NCBI GenBank assembly: GCA_035772735.1
Contig: JASDFA010000003.1
Location: 101,532,501 to 101,596,500 of the forward strand
DNA length: 64,000 bases
Direction of reading: 5' to 3'
Source: Datura wrightii
Taxonomy: Eukaryota; Streptophyta; Magnoliopsida; Solanales; Solanaceae
Shown here: in pieces, positions 58,149-64,000 of the stretch
How the letters are laid out: each line of letters begins with the position of its first letter
Numbering within the stretch: position 1 is the stretch's first letter
Position numbers and translations under genes: made by a program
Notes under the pieces: model-generated
What the model saw: only the letters and a program-made list of their open reading frames with translations
Database searches by the model: none
What the model was told of the DNA's origin: nothing

Positions 58149-59760
58149 ATGGCTTGTAATGAAACTGTACGTCATAACACAGGCAATTCATTAAAAGCCA
58201 AAGAAGATGAGTTACCTGTTGAAATTGTTAGGGAAGTAAAAGAGTTCAAGGACAAGCCCAAAGAAAATCTGACAAAGACCGACGTGGTAACTTTGGAAGG
58301 TTCAGAAACACCCAAAGAGACTCAAGTCAGCACTCACTTGCCAAAAGATGAGATTGAGGAGTATATAGAGTTTATGAAGGAGTATAAAGACATCTTTGCC
58401 TAGTCCTATGCTGCTGATATGACAGGGCTCAGCCATTCCATAGTAGCACATAGGTTGCCTACTGATCCAGCGTATCCCCCTGTGAAGCAAAAGCCGAGAA
58501 AATACAAGCCTGACATGAGGCTGGAAATCAAAGAGGAAGTGGCTAAGCGGATCGACGCTGGAATCCTCAAAGTATTAGAAAACACCACCTGGTTGGCCAA
58601 TATCATGCCAGTACCAAAGAAGGACGGAAAGGTCAGAGTTTGTGTGGATTACAGGGATCTCAACAAGGCCAGCCCTAAAGATGATTTTCCGTTTCCAAAC
58701 ATCCACATCCTTATCAAAAACTGTGCCAAGCATGAGACACAGTCATTTGTAGATTGTTTCGCTGGCTATCATCAGATTAGAATGCATGAAGAGGACGGTT
58801 GAGAAAACTAAATTCCTTTCCCCATGGGGGGTATATTGCTACAAGGTAATGCCATTCGGGTTGAAAAATGCTGGAGCCACCTACATGCGGGCCATGACCA
58901 CCATCTTCCACGACATGATTCACAAGGAAATTGAGGTTTATGTAGATGATGTCATCATCAAATCAAAGAGAAGCTCAAATCATCTGGCAGACCTTAGAAA
59001 GTTCTTTGACAGACTGTGGAAGTACAATCTGAAGCTAAATCCAGTGAAGTGTGCATTTGGGGTTCCATCAGGAAAATTATTAGGATTCATCGTTAGCCGT
59101 TGTGGTATCGAGTTGGATCCGACCAAGATTAAGGCCATCTAAGAGCTCCCACTGCCGAAAAGTAAGAAGGAAGTCATGATCTTTTTAGGACGAATCAACT
59201 ACATTATCCGTTTCATTGCTCAATCAACGGTTATTTGTGAGCCTATGTTCAAACTGCTAAAAAAAGATGTTGCTATAGAGTGGACTCCTGAGTGTCAACA
59301 AGATTTCGATAGAATCAAAGATTATCTATCGAAGCCTCCGATTTTAGTCCCACCAGAACAAGGAAGACCTTTGCTCTTGTATTTGTCCGTGCTAAAAAAC
59401 GCCTTTGGCTGTGTTTTGGGACAACATGACAAGACAGGAAGAAAGGAGAAAGCCATATACTATTTGAACAAGAAGTTCACACCGTATGAGGCTCGGTATA
59501 CATTGTTGGAAAGGACATGTTGCGCTTTGACTTGGGTTGCTCAGAAGTTGAGGCACTATTTGTCTGCCTACACAACTTATTTGATTTCTAGGATGGATCC
59601 GTTGAAGTATATCTTCCAAAAGCCCATGCCTATAGGGAAGCTGGCCAAGTGGCAGATATTGCTAAGTGAATTTGACATTGTCTACGTTACACAGAAAGCT
59701 GTAAAAGGACAGGCTCTTGCAGACCATTTGGCAGAAAATCCTGTAGATGAGGAGTATGAA
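58149..59760 (+). pseudogene. Reverse transcriptase and first RNase H, Tat/Ogre-like
   Basis: In order: KYKPDMRLEIKEEVAKRIDA, VCVDYRDLNKASPKDDFPFP, FVDCFAGYHQIRMHEED with the first catalytic Asp, then a frameshift near 58798. MPFGLKNAGATYMRAM and VYVDDVIIKSK (YVDD at 58939-58950) follow, then LLGFIVSRCGIELDP, a TAA at 59140 and FLGRINYIIRF. RNase H is at 59280-59760 with LLYLSVLKNAFGCVLGQHD and TLLERTCCALTWV, lacking the usual TDAS-type Asp. A TAG at 58401 is in frame at the N-terminal side. Confidence 0.9.
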
Positions 59761-59799
59761 CCACTGAAGACATACTTTCCTGACGAGGAAGTAGCCTTC

Positions 59800-60230
59800 A
59801 TCAGAGAAGATATTGCCGAAGAATACGATGGTTTGAGGTTATTCTTCGATGGAGAAGCAAATTTTAAAGGAGTGGGCGTTGGAGCAGTGTTGGTATCAGA
59901 AACTGGGCAACATTAACCTGTATCAGCTAAGCTTTGATTCCTTTGTACCAACAACATGGATGAGTATGAAGCCTGCATCTTGGGTATTCGACTGGCAGTT
60001 GACATGAACGTGTAGTCGTTACTTGTAATTGGGACTCGGACTTGCTGATGCATCAAGTGAGGGGAGAATGGGCCACAAAGAACACGAAGATCTTGCCCTA
60101 TCTACATTGTGTGCAAGAATTATGCAAGAGGTTTATAAAGATTGAGTTCCAGCATGTTCCCCGAATACAGAATGAATTTGCAGATGCTCTGGCTGCATTG
60201 CCTTCGATGATCCAGCACCCTGATAAGAAT
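59800..60230 (+). pseudogene. Second (archaeal-type) RNase H, Tat/Ogre-like
   Basis: LRLFFDGEANFKGVGVGAVLV holds the first acidic residue. After two stops, DEYEACILGIRLAVDM holds the Glu. After a frameshift near 60015, DSDLLMHQVRGEW and FADALAALPSM hold the remaining Asp residues. An extra RNase H of this kind between the first RNase H and integrase is a known mark of the Tat lineage. It would remove the RNA template during reverse transcription. Confidence 0.82.
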
Positions 60231-61534
60231 TACATTGATCCCATTCCTATTCACGTACATAAGCAGCCAGTTTATTGCTTTCATGTTGAGGAAGAACCGG
60301 ACGGTGAACCATGGTATTCCGACATCAAAGGGTATCTGAAAAACAGGGGTTATCCTGAGCATGCTACGAGCATCCAAAAATGCACGATTCGGAGGCTGTC
60401 CAATCAGTTTTTCCTAAACGGGGAAATCCTTTATAGGAGGACCCCGGACTTGGGTTTGTTGAGATGTGTGGATGCTAAAGAGGCAACAAATTTGATTGAG
60501 GAGGTTCATGCTGGAACTTATGGACCCCACATGAACGGTTTCTTGTTGGCGAAAAAGATCTTGAGAGCTGGCTATTTTTGGCTGACTATGGAGATGGACT
60601 CTATCAAGTACGTGCAAAGATGTCATCGCTGTCAAATCCACGCAGAAGTGATTCGAGCTCCTCCTAATGAGCTCCATGCCACGAGCTTGCCTTGGCCATT
60701 CACAGCTTGGGGAATTGATGTAATTGGTCTCATCGAGCCTGCAATGTCTAATGGACATAGATTCATTCTAGTTGCAATTGACTACTTCAGTAAATGGGTT
60801 GAAGCTACCTCTCACAAGTTTGTCACAAAGAAGGTGGTGATAGATTTTGTCCGCGACCATCTCATCTGCCGATTTGGGGTACCTGAATCTATTATTACAG
60901 ACAATGGTGCTAATCTGAATAGTGACTTGATGAGAACGACATGTGAAAACTTCAAGATCAAGCACCGCAATTCTACTGCATATAGACCGCAAATGAATGG
61001 AGCCGTGGAGGCTGCAAACAAGAACGTCAAGAGGATTTTGCGCAAAATGATTGATAACTACGAACACTGGCATGAAAAGCTGCCTTTTGCTTTGTTGGGG
61101 TATCGTACCACTCTCCGAACGTCTATTGGAGCTACGCCTTATATGTTGGTATATGGTAACGAAGCAGTGATACCAGCTGAAGTGGAAATTTCTTCTTTGA
61201 GAATCATTCAAGAAGCAGAACTGAACGATGCAGAATGGGTGCAAACTAGATTCGAACAACTAGCACTCATTGATGGGAAAAGGATAAATGCAATCTGCCA
61301 TGGTCAACTTTATCAGAACAGGATGATCAAAGCATTTAACAAGAAAGTCCGGCCAAGACTTTTCACACCCAGGCAATTAGTTTTGAAGCGGATTTTCCAC
61401 ACCAAGATGAAGCTAAAGGCAAGTTCTCGCCTAACTGGCAAGGTCCTTACATAGTTCACCGAGTGCTGACAGGAGGAGCACTTATCCTAGCAGAACCTAT
61501 CAACTCAGACGCGGTTAAGAGATACTACATTTAG
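60230..61534 (+). pseudogene. Integrase, Tat/Ogre-like
   Basis: Open frame to 61454. The zinc-binding HHCC is complete: EEVHAGTYGPHMNG and CHRCQIHA (about 60500-60640). The catalytic core has Asp in WGIDVIG, Asp in SIITDNGANLN and Glu in GAVEAANKN, all present. The region after ATPYMLVYGNEAVIP is the C-terminal part. A one-base shift near 61395 puts the last 45 codons (NWQGPYIVHRV...RYYI) in another frame, which ends at TAG 61532. This is the best-preserved enzyme domain in the window. No chromodomain follows, as usual for Tat. Confidence 0.9.
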
Positions 61535-61572
61535 ATTGGGATTTTGTTTCTTTTGCTCTGCCTTGTAACTTG

Positions 61573-61635
61573 AACTACGTCGGACCTGATTCCTGTTTAA
61601 GAGGGATACGTAGGCGTCCCTGTGGAACTCGGTCT
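61573..61635 (+). other. Conserved 3' UTR motif, copy 1
   Basis: It starts 38 nt after the integrase stop. GAACTACGT and ATACGTAGG can pair. Inside, ATTCCT pairs with AGGGAT, and GGACC pairs with the later GGTC. A similar ordered motif recurs at 63632-63702, just before the 3' LTR. I remember this motif type from other Tat/Ogre elements but know of no assigned function. Confidence 0.6.
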
Positions 61636-62218
61636 ATATCTTTATAAAATTTTCTTCTCCCCTTTTGTTAAAAGGTTCTTGGTGATTATGTTATATTTTC
61701 CATGTTATTTCGGTTAACAAGCTGTAACTGGGCAGAATTTTTGAGAGGACCTCAAAAATTCGCAACTCGTCACTTGCAAGGAAGTCTATGTCATCTTCTA
61801 CACTGGGGTAGAAATTTTGAGAAGGATCCCAAAATTTCATCAAAACTAAGTCAAGACAAGGTTTCGATTCACAAAGGACGTTGTACGGTTTTAAAATATG
61901 CCCTGGCCCATGATTTAACTCAATTTTTCTACGTATCTCAAACTTATTTTACTTTCACTTTTACTAAGTTATTCGCCTTTTGTTTAAACTTTGTGCCCGA
62001 GCGTATGCCTGGATGGAGTGCAACAACAGTTGTCCAGCGAATAGAAGAAGGCTACAGGATAGACACACAGATCAACCTCCCCTTTTCAAACTAACAATTT
62101 TCCTTTGAGCGCAGAAACAATGAAAATGCAAAAGGTAGAGATGGAGAACGCCTTGTCACAAGGCGACATAGAGCAAAGTCATTTTTCCTTACGCCCCTAT
62201 TTATATCTTTCTATTCCG
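61636..62218 (+). other. Tat 3' region with two long hairpins
   Basis: 61736-61760 is a perfect 10-bp hairpin (AATTTTTGAG / CTCAAAAATT, loop AGGAC). 61811-61838 is a second hairpin, with 11 of 12 pairs and a loop of AGGA. The two lie 75 bp apart and look like a duplicated unit. The 130-codon ORF at 61702-62094 runs through both and has no family features, so I do not call it a gene. Confidence 0.6.
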
Positions 62219-62960
62219 TCATCTGAGCCTGTGTTCACATTTTAAGCTATTACATGCATTTGAGCCCGTGGTATACATTTTATATATGCATCTGAGCATG
62301 TGGTATTCATTTATATATGCATTTGAGCCCGTAATATACATGATATATGCATTCAAGCCTGTATTTGCATATACATCTAAGCCCTTATTTGCATACCGAA
62401 CCCGTGGTATACATTTTATATATGCATCTAAGCCCGTGGTATACATTTATATATGCATTTGAGCCCGTGATATACATGATATATGCATTCAAGCCCATAT
62501 TTGCATACACATCTAAGCCCTTATTTGCATATCGAGCCCCTGGTATACATTTATATATGCATTTGAGCCTGTGATATACGTGATATATGCATTCAAGCCC
62601 ATATTTGCGTATACATCTAAGCCCTTATTTTCCTATCGAGCCTGTGGTATACATTTATGTATGCATCTGAGCCCGTGGCATACATTTCGTTATTTGCATT
62701 TCAAGCCCGTTATTTGCATTCTACATCGTTTATGCATTTCGAGTCCGTCATTTGCATTTTAAGCCCGTTTATGCATTTCGAGCTTGTTATTTGCATTTTA
62801 AGCCCGTTTATGCATTTCGAGCTCGTGGTTGTATTTCAAGACCGTTTATGCATTCAAGCCCGTTATATGCATTTCAAGCCCGTTATATGCATTTCAAGCC
62901 CGTTTATGCATTTCGAGCGCGTGGTTGCATTCTGAGCCCTATGACTTATTTGCATTTGAG
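62219..62960 (+). repeat. Variable minisatellite in the Tat 3' region
   Basis: More than 25 rounds of a core resembling ATGCATTTGAGCCCGT joined by variable T/A-rich spacers. The period is about 30 bp at the left and 20-28 bp at the right. Long ORFs on both strands here are by-products of the repeat. Tandem repeats between pol and the 3' LTR are known for Ogre elements and can seed satellite DNA. Confidence 0.88.
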
Positions 62961-63039
62961 CCCGAATAAACCAAAACTTTCGATTGAACTATTGAGGCTC
63001 TCGAATAATTTGCTTTCTTTGAATTAGCGTTCTTTATCT

Positions 63040-63310
63040 CATCCGAAGGTGTCATAGTCTAAAGGCATCGTTTCATAGCCTATGGATATCATGTCATAGC
63101 CCTAGGATTTACTTTCCCGCTTATCATTGCTCCTAAGGCGTCATTTTTCATGGCCTGCAGACATCATGTCATGGCCTAAGAAAATTATTTTCTACGTACC
63201 ATGCTCCTAAGCGTCATAGTCTAAAGGCGTCATTTTCATGGCCTGCAGACATCATTTCATGGCCTAAGGAACTTATTGTGCATATCATAGCCCAAGACAT
63301 CGTGGCTTAG
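63040..63310 (+). repeat. Second tandem repeat in the Tat 3' region
   Basis: About two and a half imperfect rounds, roughly 110 bp each, built from GTCATAGTCTAAAGGCRTC, TCATGGCCTGCAGACATCAT and CATGGCCTAAG elements. It is unrelated in sequence to the minisatellite on its left. No ORF. Confidence 0.7.
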
Positions 63311-63631
63311 ATACATCATCCTTTTATTTCAAAGCAAAACTTTCATCGTCTAAAGGGAACTTGCATCATGTTTAATTTTTGCATCATTCTATTTTACGAA
63401 GTATTTGATGCATATGCTTTTATCGTTTTGCTTACACGAACATCGAGGAATAACAAGCTACGAATGATAACGCCTTTCCTATTATCATCTTGACTTATCC
63501 CTAATTTTTTAACCTTATTTTCACCTAGCTTATTTTATAATGCATTCTAAATCTTGTTGATTCGTGCAACCCTATCCGTATCGAAGCCTCGTGTTGTCAT
63601 TTTTTAGGGATCTCGTTCGTCCCTAAATCTA
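63311..63631 (+). other. Tat 3' region, nothing recognised
   Basis: AT-rich sequence between the second tandem repeat and the second copy of the conserved motif. I see no ORF, repeat or clear structure. Confidence 0.5.
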
Positions 63632-63702
63632 GAACTGCACACGGCCTGATTCTCGTGAAACCCGAGATATGTAGGCGACTTGAAACCAAAGTCTCGGCCG
63701 CG
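63632..63702 (+). other. Conserved 3' UTR motif, copy 2
   Basis: The order of blocks follows 61573-61635: CGGCCTGATTC, then GAGATATGTAGGCG, then TCTCGGCCG. TCTCG pairs with CGAGA, and CGGCC pairs with GGCCG. It lies 134 bp before the 3' LTR. Confidence 0.55.
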
Positions 63703-63820
63703 ATATCTTCATAACCGCATCTTGTTTCATCTAGCCCTACCGAAAATTTTTCTTTCAGTCGGACAAAATTGGTCACTAGGTCAACGTTCTTTGCTCAACA
63801 ATTCATTCTTCATTCCCGAT

Positions 63821-63835
63821 CAAAGAAGGGGCAGT
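63821..63835 (+). promoter_or_regulatory. Polypurine tract of the Tat/Ogre-like element
   Basis: CAAAGAAGGGGCAGT directly precedes TGTTGACACCC, the LTR start, which is the usual arrangement for the plus-strand primer. Confidence 0.75.
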
Positions 63836-64000
63836 TGTTGACACCCAATTTTGACCTCCCTACGCCCCGTATATGCTGCTTACGTACATATATTTTTTAT
63901 TTACCTTTTTTACGTAAATATTCGACTTGCATTTATATTTATAAAATAATTAATTATTGTAATATTGCGAAAAATATTTCAAATTACATATACATGTACA
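63836..64000 (+). repeat. Start of the Tat/Ogre 3' LTR, cut by the window edge
   Basis: Begins TGTTGACACCCAATTTTGAC, a form I recall as the LTR start of Tat/Ogre elements. The rest lies outside the window. Confidence 0.75.

Larger units (their letters stand above)
56528..64000 (+). mobile_element. Tat/Ogre-like retrotransposon, 5' half missing
   Basis: It contains the gag end with protease, a G-patch-like segment, a probable intron, RT, RNase H, a second RNase H, integrase, a long 3' non-coding region with tandem repeats, and the start of the 3' LTR (63836). Dual RNase H and a repeat-rich 3' region are typical of the Tat lineage. The 5' LTR, the leader and most of gag are absent to the left of 56528. 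Stops and frameshifts occur in every domain. Confidence 0.9.

Noticed and set aside
60768..61259. A 163-codon minus-strand ORF
   Set aside because: It is the antisense of the conserved integrase core.
61702..62094. A 130-codon ORF after the Tat integrase
   Set aside because: It runs through two long inverted repeats in the 3' non-coding region; the composition is not protein-like.
62219..62960. A CRISPR-like array
   Set aside because: Unit length and spacers are irregular, spacers are low-complexity, and the sequence lies inside a plant retrotransposon.
62219..63027. Overlapping ORFs on both strands with repeated peptides
   Set aside because: They are by-products of a minisatellite, not genes.

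Overview
The window looks like plant heterochromatin built almost wholly of nested LTR retrotransposons. I find no cellular protein gene and no tRNA or rRNA gene. The lineages (Athila-like gag-protease elements, a chromodomain Del/Tekay-like element, a Tat/Ogre-like element with two RNase H domains) are those of flowering plants. The LTR styles remind me of Solanaceae, but that is an inference from memory.

Layout. 1-1091 is a minus-strand LTR cut by the window edge. 1092-7779 is an Athila-like remnant (minus) holding a complete non-coding LTR element (1379-6818, target duplication ATCCA). 7780-22081 is a rearranged Athila-like region (minus): LTR, 3' non-coding DNA, the end of a second ORF, an intruding plus-strand fragment (about 11479-14350), then gag-protease (15577-20446, split by a solo LTR with duplication GATCA) and a 5' LTR. 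22082-25806 holds LTR fragments and a solo LTR (duplication GAAGT). 25812-26867 is unassigned. 26868-28127 is a 630-bp tandem duplication. 27661-49082 is one decayed Del/Tekay-like element (minus). Its 3' LTR contains a solo LTR that itself contains another solo LTR, and its 5' leader contains an intact-looking non-autonomous element (39685-48164, duplication TATAG, two 1446-bp LTRs). 49083-56527 is a second gag-protease element without RT or integrase and without a matching target duplication. 56528-64000 is a Tat/Ogre-like element lacking its 5' half.

Most reading frames are broken, often by changes that fit C-to-T decay of methylated DNA. The best-preserved unit is 39685-48164. It has two ORFs, a probable leader intron before ORF2, and no polymerase of its own, so it would depend on enzymes from a relative.

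The main discovery candidate is a compact RNA module found six times, in at least four different Athila-like elements. A small hairpin sits at the stop codon of the gag-protease ORF (or of its remnant). A second hairpin carries GUCGUGC. After a nearly fixed spacer of 14-15 nt comes a third hairpin with the loop AGGCAA. Stem sequences change between copies in compensating ways. The module survives in an element that has lost all coding sequence. Other candidates are a hairpin placed just before the polypurine tract, paired hairpins in the Tat 3' region, palindromic modules shared by unrelated LTR families, and a stop codon in a readthrough-type context.
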